From positions 71,969 through 119,742 of the forward strand of contig DHQV01000100.1 in NCBI GenBank assembly GCA_002408185.1: a stretch of 47,774 nucleotides of DNA, in the 5' to 3' direction. Shown here piece by piece: positions 16,382-25,883 of the stretch. The translations under genes were made by a program, and so were the position numbers. Numbering within the stretch: the first letter of the stretch is position 1; each line of letters opens with the position of its first letter. This DNA comes from Deltaproteobacteria bacterium UBA5329. GTDB lineage: Bacteria > Desulfobacterota > Syntrophorhabdia > Syntrophorhabdales > Syntrophorhabdaceae. The notes beneath the pieces are model-generated. The model was not told the DNA's origin and made no database searches. It saw only the letters and a list, made by a program, of their open reading frames with translations.

Positions 16382-18001
16382 GTGTCTGCCGACAAAACGC
16401 ACAGCTTAACCATTCTACTATTGAAAGATAAGTTCGATAATCTTGATGAAATTATTCGAGAGGGGCAGCGAACAGAGAAACACGATATAAAAGATGGCGA
16501 GAAGGTAATCGGAACACTCTATGTGAAGCCGTCTTTTCCCTCTAAACCTAAGTGGACCACATTCTTTGACGATGTGATGGACACCGGAGTAATTGGGAAA
16601 ACTGCAACGGTCGCTGCTGTTTTGTTGACACAAGTGGAAGGCAAAATATTCGCGATTACCTTTGGGCCAGGCAGGTATTTGCTCAAGCCCGATAGTTTTG
16701 TAGAGCGCTTTGGATTGAGAGTAGCGCTTAATAGTATAGGAAAAGAAAAGATCAGGACTCTCGATAAAACAACATTTGACGCCATTTCACGGCATTCCAA
16801 AGAGCAAGCCAGCAAAGAGACGGACGTAGATGATTTCGGGCTAGATGTAGAGCAGGATTTACTGAGGGCGGTCACGGGAACCCCGAGGGATAAGGCTATA
16901 GGAAAAAGAATCTACGGAATGGATGCGCTCACAGTAATAACTGATACCAAGATTGGGATGATAGGAGATTTTCTGGAAAGAATATACGCCAAGTATGTGG
17001 ATGATTCCTACAAGAAGGACTTCCCTTGGATCGATCAGATTGGCGAGGTCAAAGACAAAACGGTCATTGACGAGTTGGACGCGCTCTTAGCATCAAAAAT
17101 AGCGGCTGGGGATACCGACAAGATATGGATGGCAGTGCCGGATATTATTGAATGGGATCAAGTGGGCGGCTTCTGTTACAACATGCGTGAAAGCTCGCCG
17201 GAATGTCTGGACATACACCTCCACGATTTTATTGAATCTCTAGGCGAATCTGATAAAGACAATATTTCAAAAGAGATGCTTGTCAAGAAACGTGTCCACT
17301 GCATCCATTCAGAGGGCCATCAGATTCACGAGTGGCAGGCCTACAAATGTTTGTATGCTGAGTTGGAAAAGAACAAGAATACGTATTTGCTCAGCGGCGG
17401 TAACTGGTATAACGTGGACGTTGATTTTGTGGCGAGCGTGAACCAGGCTTATGCAGATATTCCGAAGTATCAAGTGGAGCTACCAATCTACAACGACAAC
17501 TCAGAAACCGAATACAACAAACGGGTCTCCGAAGAAACGGGAAATCAATTCGCGCTAATGGATAGAAAAAACATCTCGTATGGTGGCGGGCAATCTCGAA
17601 TTGAATTCTGCGATCTATTTTCTCTGGAAGGCGACATTGTGCATGTGAAGCGATATGGGGCGTCGAGCGTGTTCAGCCATCTGTTTGCCCAAGGAAGACT
17701 ATCGGGCGAGCTTTTTCAAATGGACAAAGAATTCAGAGAGAAAGTTTCTCAAGAATTGCCAGAAGGTTTTAGCATTGGAGATGCAAAAGAAAGACCCAAT
17801 AGCGGTGATTACCAAGTCGTTTTTGCCATTGTCAGCGATGTCCCCGGTGAGTTAGATATACCGTTTTTTTCAAAGTTAAATTTGAAAAACAGCGCTCGAA
17901 ATCTTTCTGGGCTCGGATACAGGGTAGCAAAATCAAAAATAGAGGTGGATGCAACAAAAGCGAAGCTGAAGAGATTTAGAGAGAGAAGAAAACGGAGATG
18001 A
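16382..18001 (+). CDS. TIGR04141/DUF6119-family sporadically distributed protein
   Basis: 539 aa, starting with GTG at 16382 behind an AGGGA leader. The pattern fits the TIGR04141 (DUF6119) family: an N-terminal SLTILLLKD...FDNLDEII, a VLLTQVEGKIFAITFGPGRYLL segment, GLRVALNSIGKEKIRTLDKTTFDA, and a C-terminal GGGQSRIEFCDLFSLEGDIVHVKRYGASSVFSHLFAQG that is very characteristic. The length is normal. The family is patchily spread and often sits in defence or mobile regions; its activity is unknown to me. A near-consensus TTGACA lies at 16334, but the nearest -10-like box is only 14 bases away, so the promoter is unclear. Repeat copy C is just upstream. Confidence 0.75.
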   Translation: MSADKTHSLTILLLKDKFDNLDEIIREGQRTEKHDIKDGEKVIGTLYVKPSFPSKPKWTTFFDDVMDTGVIGKTATVAAVLLTQVEGKIFAITFGPGRYLLKPDSFVERFGLRVALNSIGKEKIRTLDKTTFDAISRHSKEQASKETDVDDFGLDVEQDLLRAVTGTPRDKAIGKRIYGMDALTVITDTKIGMIGDFLERIYAKYVDDSYKKDFPWIDQIGEVKDKTVIDELDALLASKIAAGDTDKIWMAVPDIIEWDQVGGFCYNMRESSPECLDIHLHDFIESLGESDKDNISKEMLVKKRVHCIHSEGHQIHEWQAYKCLYAELEKNKNTYLLSGGNWYNVDVDFVASVNQAYADIPKYQVELPIYNDNSETEYNKRVSEETGNQFALMDRKNISYGGGQSRIEFCDLFSLEGDIVHVKRYGASSVFSHLFAQGRLSGELFQMDKEFREKVSQELPEGFSIGDAKERPNSGDYQVVFAIVSDVPGELDIPFFSKLNLKNSARNLSGLGYRVAKSKIEVDATKAKLKRFRERRKRR

Positions 18002-18027
18002 ACCTTTTCAGCAGATATAAACGGGAG

Positions 18028-18055
18028 TTGACAGAAATCCGCATCGGTTTATAAT
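18028..18055 (+). promoter_or_regulatory. Strong sigma70 promoter for surface protein 2
   Basis: TTGACA (18028-18033), 16-base spacer, TATAAT (18050-18055), leader of about 80 bases. Same hexamers and spacing as the promoter at 3305-3332. Confidence 0.8.
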
Positions 18056-18139
18056 AAAAACATATTAACCCGTCCTTACGAACTTTCCACGAAATTAAGT
18101 AACTTCGCGTTCTAATTTGTAGTAAGTCAAAAACAAAAA

Positions 18140-21100
18140 ATGAAACGATACCAGACTGCCTTGGCAACATCTGAGGTTGGAACCCATTCTGCCAGGTACG
18201 CGGCTTATTTTCGCCTTGCCACGTTCTCCTTGATTCTGGCAGGAACTTTTGTTGTATTCGGAGTAGGAAAGGCTAGTGCGGATGATTGGCTATCCGGATA
18301 TGCTTTCAGAAAAAAGATTCCAGTAAATGCAACATCCGCCGAAACACAGACTGACTATCAGATGTCCATTGCTGTGCATTCTGGAACAGGAACTGATTCT
18401 GCAGGTGTTGTTTATCTGAACGACAATCTTGTGGATACGACTAATTTCGACGATATACGATTTGCGACGACGGACGGCACTCTGAAGAACTATTGGATTC
18501 AATCTGTGACAGATGAAACGGGTGGCAAGATGGCTACGGTCTATGTAAAGATCGACACCCCCGCTTCTGGAACCATCGATTATTACATCTATTACGGGAA
18601 ATCAGGTGATAATAGCGCTTCCAGTTATGACGATACCTTCTCAAAAGATTTTGAGGAAGAAGGCTTGATAGGTCTTTGGCATATGGACGAAGGAGCCCCC
18701 GGTGATGAAACATTAATAAACGGAAATTTCGAGAGCTGGACCGGATCAAACTTAGACAACTGGACTTTTGACCAGACTTCAGCCGGTGTTCGAGATATAA
18801 CGAAAGAAATTTCGAGAGTCTATGCAGGTTCTAATGCAGCAAAACTTACAGCCACTGAAGCGGGCGGAACCGGTTTCGGATTATATCAAGACGTAACGAC
18901 GACAAACGGTGAAACATATCAGCTAACCATACATCAACAATTATCATCTCGAACCGCAGGAGTACTAAAGGTTGAGGCTTATGACAACAGTAATTCCATT
19001 TCCTTAGCTTCCCAATCCATTTCAGCGACCGCTTCTTCTTACTCCGCTGTCAATGTCAGATTTACCTCGACTAACACAACCAGCGTCAGAATCAAACTCT
19101 ATCTGAATTCCGAAACTACTTCCGGTATAGCCTATGTGGATTCAATTTCTCTAAGGCAATCAAGCAATTCATTGACAGATGTTTCGGGCAACAACAACAC
19201 CGGAACAATATACGGAGCCGCTAGAACTGATACTGACGGAGGCCGTTGGGGTAGCATTGATCAGCAATTCCTATCTGGTTCATCTCTCAGTTTTGATGGA
19301 AGGGATGATTATGTCAGTGCAGGAAACCTGGGCGATTTAGATCCAAGCGGGCCATTTACTCTTGAAGCGTGGATATATCCATCATTGACCAATATAGATG
19401 GCGCAGTAATAACGAAGCACACGGGATCTTCAAATTATTCAGATGGATTTCAAATGAGGCAGACGACCCCAGGTAGTAATATAGGTTTTTCCATTTTTCA
19501 GGCCGACAGAACATTGAGATCAGTTACCAAAACCATAACAGTCGGTCAATGGAACCATGTCGTTGCGGTATATGACGGAAGCCATATTAACATATATGTA
19601 AACGGGGTTGGCTCAACTCCAGTATCAGTAACAGGATTTTCTCCGGCTCATTCACAGAATCTCACAATTGGCAAGTATTCCTATGCATCAGGCATATATT
19701 TTGATGGTCAAATAGATGATGCAAGGATTTATAGCCGAGCCCTTTCTTCTGCAGAAATCAATCGACAATATATTCGAAGTAAGTATGCCTCTATCGCTCC
19801 ACTGTGGTCATTGCCAGCCAGCGAAGAACAATATGCGATGGCTGTAACTTCGAATTCCGCAACGTTGATTGCAGATGAGATGGCAACTTTGAACGGCTAT
19901 CTTTCAGGTCTGGGTGGCAATAGCTCTGCTAATGTATATTTCCGATGGGGTACTGATTCAGGCAACTTGACCCATACTACAGCATCTCAAGAAGTTTCTT
20001 CGACCGGTGCATATGCTCAGACGATATCAGGACTTTCCGCCAATACTGCTTACTATTTCCAAGCTGTCGCAGAAGGAGCCGCTACGATTGCCGGCGATGT
20101 TCTTTCTTTTAAAACCGCTTTAGGCGCTGGTTTTGACTATTATTACGCTTTTGTCAATTCGGATGGTACGTTGACCTTTAAAGATAAGAATACTGGTTCC
20201 ACGATTGTCGATAGTTCGCCTAGATACTTTACTAATTATGGCAGCACAACAACCGAAAATATTCCGCTTACAAACTTTTCCTTTGAAACAGGTGCTGCTG
20301 GTGCTCGTCCGACGGGATGGACAGTAACGCCCATTGATAATGGCAATACGACAATTGATAATTCCACAGATAGGGCAAGCGAAGGCAGCCAATCTCTAAA
20401 GTTTGATTTGGTCCATGCCGATACTCCCCATAGGAATGCTCTTTCTCCGCTTGTAGCTGTTAATCAAGATAAGATGTATACAATAAGCGTTGATTCATAT
20501 ATGAGTCAATTTTGGTCGGGTGACGTTGAGGCGCATGTTTATTATTACACAACAGCAGATGGTACTGGGACTGGCTATTCTTCAATTGATCGAGTAAACA
20601 TTCCTAAAGATACAGGCGATTGGCATACTAGCACATTTACCTGGAAACCGCCCGCAGACGCAAAGTCGTTCAAAATTCTGCTATTTGCCTCTAATGTGGC
20701 CCATGATACTACGGTCTACTTCGATAATATAATGATTTCAGAAGTTACGAATGTTTATGCATCTAATGGCAATGATATTACTTCCAATGTTTCTGTTTCT
20801 GGGGATAGCGTTACGGTTCTATCAACGGACGACTCGAATCCCACTACTACAATTTTGCACAGACATGAACTGGATCGGCATTCTCCATATGTAAGATATT
20901 CTCCAACATTGATATATAAGCAGGATGTCAGAACGGCAGAAGAAAGATTTGATTTTACCGTGCCCACTCAAAACGCCCAGATAATGACCAGGGATCTCGA
21001 ACTTAATTCATTCGATGTTGCTAAAACCTATTACTCAGATCAATACACTCCTAAAATAGTCAAATTTGATAATGGCCTTTCGTTTTTAGGAGATGATACG

Positions 21101-23389
21101 ATGGAGTCAATGCAGCTTCGATCATCCGGAAGCACTGAAAGTCAATTGAGTTTCTATTCTGATTATCAATACAATCATCCCTATCAGCATTATACCGACT
21201 ATCCAGGTGGCGGTTCCATGACGGATGTTAGCGCAACGGTCCGGTCTTCCGGAGACACGTATAGCGTTTCGATTGTTTTTGGCATTAATCCTGATTCAAA
21301 CCCTAGTTCTCTTGCTAAAACCAGACAACCATATGGTTACGAGGCAACGGCGATATTTACTAATCATACTGATGCAGAATCCCTGGCAACGATTAATGCC
21401 GTAGCATATGGCTCTGAAGATCCTAGTGAACTGGATTATGGTTCAAAAGGAATAGTTGGAAGGGGGCTGGGGTGGACCAAAAGTGTCTTTGTTTTCGATC
21501 AGGCAAATGCAGATCTGCAGGATACAGCATTCAAAGCTCTATCAGATAAATTGTATCAAGATGGAGTAGAGATTGTTGGGCATACGATAACTCCGGATGC
21601 AGATAGCAGAGAAATAGTAGATAGTGGCATGCAAACCCTTTCTCAATATGAAGCGCGAAACTGGATCGATCATGGCTCTGAAGCAAATCCGGAAGGTCTT
21701 CATGGACAAGGAACCGTCAAAGACAGTCCGTACTATACGTTGGATCTGTTCGATGATCACGGTTATCAATATGCCTGGTCATACAATGATTTTGCGGTTA
21801 CTGACTATAATATAAATATGTTACAGCCAGGCAGCGTCGGTACTCAAACTCCCTTCTTTTATTACAACAACAACGTGGATGACGATCCGAGCGACAGCAA
21901 ACAAATATATCTATGGTCAACAATAAACACAAGCAAGACTCCCGAGCGCTACTATACGAATGCACATATCGACAATTTAATTTCAGACAGAGGGTTCCAT
22001 GTTGGGCATGAATACTTAGGACATGCGTCTTGTCAGAATCATTCATGGTACGTGAATGGGGATACCGGCAAAACCGAGATCTATCCAACCTTCGATGACC
22101 AACTGGCATATATGGCTTCAAAAAAGGAAACAGGATTGCTCTGGTCTCCGACTGTTGCCATTCTGGGAGACTATCTTGTGCCTCTTAAAGATATCTTAAT
22201 TAGCAAAAACACCAACGGAGCCTACAACGTTACCAATAATGGCAATTTGCCGATAACTGGGGTTACTCTTTTGGCTGAAGATGCAATCGAATCAGTCAGC
22301 ATCGATGACAAACAGCTAGTATCTTTCGGAGGAGACTTTGGTGCCAAGGAATTAGTCCTGCCAACATTAGCTGCTGGCGAATCAATAGTTCTTGATATTA
22401 CCTATGGGACCAAAGATGATTCATTGCCGACTGTTGCCGTAGAAGATGCCGACGGGCACAAAATCAACGAAATCACCAGTCACTGGGACAGCGCTGGAAG
22501 AAGATTTACGATGACAGCTGAAGGGAAGAACGGGGAATATTCATTCTCAATCAAGATTCCGGAATTGGCCAATCAAAACGTAACAGTGAGGGATATTGAA
22601 AGAAACATAGATATCGGCAGCTATGTTGCCGATAGTTCTGGACAAATATCCTTTGTTGCTCATTTGGGCTCGCTTCACACTTTTACAGTAACCGGTCCAC
22701 GGGAAGAACAAGAAGAAGATGATGATGAAAGAAATCTCAATACACAAAAAATCAAAGCGGAATCTACGCAAGATTCTATCACCATCACCTGGAAGACGGA
22801 CTACAAGGTCAAATCAACCGTGAGGTATGGAACCAATAGGAATCTCAACGAAAAAAAGAAAGATAACGACAAAGAAAAGAAACACAAAATGACTCTCACC
22901 AATCTTCTTCCCGATACCAAATACTACTTTAGAATCAAATCCGAAGATGGAGATGACAACGAAGACAGAAGCAGGATTCATTCGATCAAAACGAAACCTG
23001 CCGTTTCAAGTAAAACTGCAGATCAAGATTTAAATGCCAATCAAGATCCACAAGAAGCAGCAGCCACCTCTCAGTATTCCGGAACCGCTACTCCAAAAAT
23101 CTGCTCTTATACCGTCCAATCCGGCGACACTCTTTGGAAAATAGCGCAGGAAGTTTACGGAAACGGATCTGCTTATCCAAAGATAATCGAGAAGAACAAA
23201 AACAAATACCCGAATATTGACTCTGTACTCTCTGTTGGCCAGGAACTTACTTTTGACTGTGAAAATAACAATGAAGTTAAAGAAGTAAGCGACGTAAAGG
23301 AAGACGACAAGTCCGCAACTCCGTCAGTTCAAAATCAAAAACAAGAATCTTCCGAAGCCAAATGGTGGAATCCGTTTAGCTGGTTTTAG
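18140..23389 (+). CDS. Giant LysM-tailed cell-surface protein 2 (LamG, Fn3, LysM)
   Basis: 1749 aa. A membrane/signal segment lies at about 27-48 (FSLILAGTFVVFGVGKASA). A DUF2341-like domain follows (about 50-175, WLSGYAFRKKIPVN...YYIYYGKSG), then a jelly-roll segment (about 190-340), a LamG/concanavalin-like domain (about 370-550, SLSFDGRDDYVSAGNLGDLD...FTLEAWIYP...DGQIDDARIYSRALS), and an Fn3-like domain (about 570-660). The region about 1130-1370 has conserved-looking DHG and His residues and may be a polysaccharide-deacetylase-like domain, which is uncertain. A second Fn3 domain (about 1540-1630) precedes LysM (C1655 to about 1707). The C-terminus is EAKWWNPFSWF, nearly the same module as in protein 1. 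It has its own promoter and no SD. Likely a peptidoglycan-bound surface adhesin or glycan-acting protein. Confidence 0.75.
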   Translation: MKRYQTALATSEVGTHSARYAAYFRLATFSLILAGTFVVFGVGKASADDWLSGYAFRKKIPVNATSAETQTDYQMSIAVHSGTGTDSAGVVYLNDNLVDTTNFDDIRFATTDGTLKNYWIQSVTDETGGKMATVYVKIDTPASGTIDYYIYYGKSGDNSASSYDDTFSKDFEEEGLIGLWHMDEGAPGDETLINGNFESWTGSNLDNWTFDQTSAGVRDITKEISRVYAGSNAAKLTATEAGGTGFGLYQDVTTTNGETYQLTIHQQLSSRTAGVLKVEAYDNSNSISLASQSISATASSYSAVNVRFTSTNTTSVRIKLYLNSETTSGIAYVDSISLRQSSNSLTDVSGNNNTGTIYGAARTDTDGGRWGSIDQQFLSGSSLSFDGRDDYVSAGNLGDLDPSGPFTLEAWIYPSLTNIDGAVITKHTGSSNYSDGFQMRQTTPGSNIGFSIFQADRTLRSVTKTITVGQWNHVVAVYDGSHINIYVNGVGSTPVSVTGFSPAHSQNLTIGKYSYASGIYFDGQIDDARIYSRALSSAEINRQYIRSKYASIAPLWSLPASEEQYAMAVTSNSATLIADEMATLNGYLSGLGGNSSANVYFRWGTDSGNLTHTTASQEVSSTGAYAQTISGLSANTAYYFQAVAEGAATIAGDVLSFKTALGAGFDYYYAFVNSDGTLTFKDKNTGSTIVDSSPRYFTNYGSTTTENIPLTNFSFETGAAGARPTGWTVTPIDNGNTTIDNSTDRASEGSQSLKFDLVHADTPHRNALSPLVAVNQDKMYTISVDSYMSQFWSGDVEAHVYYYTTADGTGTGYSSIDRVNIPKDTGDWHTSTFTWKPPADAKSFKILLFASNVAHDTTVYFDNIMISEVTNVYASNGNDITSNVSVSGDSVTVLSTDDSNPTTTILHRHELDRHSPYVRYSPTLIYKQDVRTAEERFDFTVPTQNAQIMTRDLELNSFDVAKTYYSDQYTPKIVKFDNGLSFLGDDTMESMQLRSSGSTESQLSFYSDYQYNHPYQHYTDYPGGGSMTDVSATVRSSGDTYSVSIVFGINPDSNPSSLAKTRQPYGYEATAIFTNHTDAESLATINAVAYGSEDPSELDYGSKGIVGRGLGWTKSVFVFDQANADLQDTAFKALSDKLYQDGVEIVGHTITPDADSREIVDSGMQTLSQYEARNWIDHGSEANPEGLHGQGTVKDSPYYTLDLFDDHGYQYAWSYNDFAVTDYNINMLQPGSVGTQTPFFYYNNNVDDDPSDSKQIYLWSTINTSKTPERYYTNAHIDNLISDRGFHVGHEYLGHASCQNHSWYVNGDTGKTEIYPTFDDQLAYMASKKETGLLWSPTVAILGDYLVPLKDILISKNTNGAYNVTNNGNLPITGVTLLAEDAIESVSIDDKQLVSFGGDFGAKELVLPTLAAGESIVLDITYGTKDDSLPTVAVEDADGHKINEITSHWDSAGRRFTMTAEGKNGEYSFSIKIPELANQNVTVRDIERNIDIGSYVADSSGQISFVAHLGSLHTFTVTGPREEQEEDDDERNLNTQKIKAESTQDSITITWKTDYKVKSTVRYGTNRNLNEKKKDNDKEKKHKMTLTNLLPDTKYYFRIKSEDGDDNEDRSRIHSIKTKPAVSSKTADQDLNANQDPQEAAATSQYSGTATPKICSYTVQSGDTLWKIAQEVYGNGSAYPKIIEKNKNKYPNIDSVLSVGQELTFDCENNNEVKEVSDVKEDDKSATPSVQNQKQESSEAKWWNPFSWF

Positions 23390-23592
23390 TCTTCCAAGTT
23401 CCGATGATGTGTATTTGTTAGGAATAGGCTTGCTTGAACGCGGGCTCTTTTTCTTTTTAAATCCTTTATTATCACCCCCCTTACGGTCACGCCTTTGCTG
23501 TGCGGCGTAGTACTCACCTTGCAAAACGTATACGCCACTATAAATACTATGCGATAGAAAATATTACAGTGATACTGTATGATTAAGACAAC

Positions 23593-24621
23593 ATGAGAAA
23601 AAACTTACAGCAAGCCTCCTTTTTGGTCGCGGGTGCTTTGTTAAGCGTTGCTGTTACGATTGCTGTTGATTGGCCTTGCCGATACACGCTTGTCGTCACA
23701 TTGTTTTTCTGCACCATCTTTTTTTGCTTGTTAGGTTTTGGTACATTTCATATTATCGGAAGATCCTTCAGGCATTGGGGCAGAAGTGGTCGAAGATTAC
23801 CTTATTCGCCGATTAGGATAGGGGTACTTTACGACATGGGATGGGGAGAAAAGGAAAGGTATGAGAGTATTAGTGCTGCTACTGATATAAGTCCGATGAG
23901 ATGGAGGACTGAGATCCTAAGGCAAGCCTTTAACGCTGGTCTTGGCGTAAGGGTAGACATGATTGATAGCACGGTAAGTTTTGAGCCATTCTCTGTAATA
24001 TTAAATCCATATGGAGGGGTATACCCAGAATACGATCTTGAGCAACTCATCAGCCTCAGAAAAATAGTTGAATACACTAAAAATGGAGGGATCTTTTTTA
24101 ATACAGCCGATATCCCCGGATTCTGGTTATACAATCCGCGATTAGAGCGTAGGCTCCCTGCTGCTTCCGCTGTTCACAGCCTTACCCTGAAAGATAAAGA
24201 ACTCATAGCATACACATACAGACCGTATGAGAAGATACCGTTTCTTCAGAAGCTTGCTCTCGAAATAGATAACTGTGACGAAACATTTTCTCTGACCAGT
24301 GGTGAAACGAAAACGGTAAATTCGTTGAATGTTGTTAGAACAAGCCGGATTGAGGGCAATATGCTTCCCATATGGTGGGATATCGAGAAGAAGACAACTC
24401 CTTTTTTCGGGATACCTTACGGTAAGGGATTTTTTCTGATATCATTGCTATGGCTAAATCAAACAAATGGTGAGAGTGAAGAGATAATGAAGCTACTCGT
24501 CAAGCAATTGGTTTCAACTATTTGTTCCCATAAGGCGGATAAGAAGTATTCCATTACAGAGGCCGTCCTCTTGATGTCGATAAATGGGAAACATGGGAAT
24601 AGCGAACCTTCCCTTAATTAG
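23593..24621 (+). CDS. Membrane-anchored protein with a glutamine-amidotransferase-like fold (uncertain)
   Basis: 342 aa. Two N-terminal membrane helices (about 8-25 and 32-55) are followed by a soluble domain from about 75. That domain has alternating strands and helices (IRIGVLYDMGWG, FSVILNPYGGVYPEYDLEQLISLRKIVEYTKNGGIFFNTADIPGFW, FGIPYGKGFFLISLLWL), resembling class I amidotransferase or ThuA-like folds, where a flexible GGxF turn follows a helix. I see no clear catalytic Cys-His-Glu triad, so it may be a binding domain. No close family known. A possible TTGCAA/TAAATA promoter lies upstream. A CG-rich hairpin follows 8 bases past the stop. Confidence 0.5.
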   Translation: MRKNLQQASFLVAGALLSVAVTIAVDWPCRYTLVVTLFFCTIFFCLLGFGTFHIIGRSFRHWGRSGRRLPYSPIRIGVLYDMGWGEKERYESISAATDISPMRWRTEILRQAFNAGLGVRVDMIDSTVSFEPFSVILNPYGGVYPEYDLEQLISLRKIVEYTKNGGIFFNTADIPGFWLYNPRLERRLPAASAVHSLTLKDKELIAYTYRPYEKIPFLQKLALEIDNCDETFSLTSGETKTVNSLNVVRTSRIEGNMLPIWWDIEKKTTPFFGIPYGKGFFLISLLWLNQTNGESEEIMKLLVKQLVSTICSHKADKKYSITEAVLLMSINGKHGNSEPSLN

Positions 24622-24958
24622 CGAGATCCGCCCCTTCGGGGCGCTTTAACAAGAAGCAGCTTGCGGTTGAGCTAAGTTACTCGGAAGCTTCCGAGCGAAA
24701 ACTAATTATTGTCTGCCGTTTTGCAATTGAAAATAATCTGAGTAGAAATCGTGTTAATTCCGGCACAACGAGGTGACGTTTCGACCGGAATGCATTCCTG
24801 GGATTTGTTACAAAAAGGAACTGGCAACCCTCGTCCAGATCCGCCCGAATGAAGAGACTCCGTAAATGATTCCCTAGCGGCACATTTAACCGTCTTTTTT
24901 TCTGCCCCATTCCCTCTACTATGAAATGAGTTCCTAAAAACTCAAAGGAGGGAAGATC
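24622..24958. other. Gene-poor stretch with two palindromes
   Basis: CGCCCC-TTC-GGGGCG (24629-24643) just past the upstream stop could terminate transcription, though only CTTTAAC follows. CTCGGAAGCTTCCGAG (24680-24695) is a perfect 16-bp palindrome. An open minus-strand frame of 99 codons covers most of this stretch but has no start signal and overlaps the SD of the next gene, so I do not call it. Confidence 0.4.
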
Positions 24959-25672
24959 ATGGGAATAACGATTCACTACAAAGGAAAGGCAAAAAGTCTT
25001 GAGGCAATCGATACCTTAATCGAACAGCTTCAAGAAACATCGGAAAAGTTCGGTTGGGATCACGGGCTCGTGGAAGAAGAAATCAAGGGAGAACTCTGCC
25101 CGTCCTGGGGATACGGTTTCGGGTATATTCCGAATAAGGAGGAAGTAGAAAAGCAAAACATAGAATACTTTCCCGCCATGGTGACAAAAGACTGCAACGG
25201 CTACTTCAAACTCTGGGATTCCCGATACCAGGAGGTCTACCGCCAGGCTTTCAACAGAGGAATCTGGCCGAAGTTCTCAGTAGACACCAAAACAAAAGGA
25301 ATATGGCTCGATATCCATCCCAACTGCGAGACCCTCGAATTCGTATTCGACCTCGCCACTTTGGAACTGGCAAATTACCAGCGGCATGACCGCACACCTC
25401 ATCTTGTCCATTATTATGAAGGCTTTTTCTGCAAGACCCAGTTCGCCGGTGTGAAGGCTCACATCGCTGTCTGCAAGATCATCGAGCTTACCGAAAGGTA
25501 TGTGGAGTATTCGAGCGTCTATGACGAAGCCGGATTCTATGGAACCGACGACATAGAGAAAGCAACCGAAGCTTTTTCGGAAAGCAGCGTCCAGATCAAA
25601 GCCTTCAGCGAAACACTGAAGAACCTGTTTAAAGGCGAAGGCCTGGAGATAATCTCCGGGTATAAGCTGTAG
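24959..25672 (+). CDS. Unknown soluble protein (237 aa), backbone-type gene
   Basis: 237 aa. Starts MGITIHYKGKAKSLEAIDTLIEQLQETSEKFGW, a segment I associate with uncharacterised proteins of plasmids and anaerobic bacteria. The middle holds aromatic-rich strands (GIWLDIHPNCETLEFVFDLATLELANY). No membrane segment or catalytic motif is recognised. A consensus SD (AAAGGAGGG) seven bases before the ATG fixes the start. A terminator follows (25684-25709), so it is a single-gene unit. The strong SD and higher GC resemble the minus-strand backbone cassette rather than the defence cargo. Confidence 0.6.
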   Translation: MGITIHYKGKAKSLEAIDTLIEQLQETSEKFGWDHGLVEEEIKGELCPSWGYGFGYIPNKEEVEKQNIEYFPAMVTKDCNGYFKLWDSRYQEVYRQAFNRGIWPKFSVDTKTKGIWLDIHPNCETLEFVFDLATLELANYQRHDRTPHLVHYYEGFFCKTQFAGVKAHIAVCKIIELTERYVEYSSVYDEAGFYGTDDIEKATEAFSESSVQIKAFSETLKNLFKGEGLEIISGYKL

Positions 25673-25683
25673 ATTTCAAAAAC

Positions 25684-25709
25684 AGCCTCACAGAATTGTG
25701 GGGCTTTTT
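25684..25709 (+). terminator. Rho-independent terminator after the 237-aa gene
   Basis: AGCCTCACA (25684-25692) pairs with TGTGGGGCT (25697-25705), nine pairs with one G-U, followed by T residues. Confidence 0.85.
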
Positions 25710-25804
25710 CCAGTAACTGACATTTTCCTCGTGTCCATATTATCGCACCAGCACTCAAAGATTGAACAGTGTCTCGCTCCCAACTTCCCCTGAAACTTTG
25801 TAAT

Positions 25805-25832
25805 TTGATTTTTTCTCCCAGGAGATTATGAT
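25805..25832 (+). promoter_or_regulatory. Likely promoter of the Avs4-like gene
   Basis: TTGATT (25805-25810), 16-base spacer, TATGAT (25827-25832), leader of about 45 bases before the ATG at 25884, which has a GAGG SD-like site. Confidence 0.5.
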
Positions 25833-25883
25833 AATGATATCCCCAAGTCTAAGTCTTCAAAAGTTCACGCGAGGTTAAATCAG

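Noticed and set aside
24677..24976. Minus-strand frame of 99 codons
   Set aside because: No SD or promoter, overlaps the SD and start of the gene at 24959, no recognisable family.
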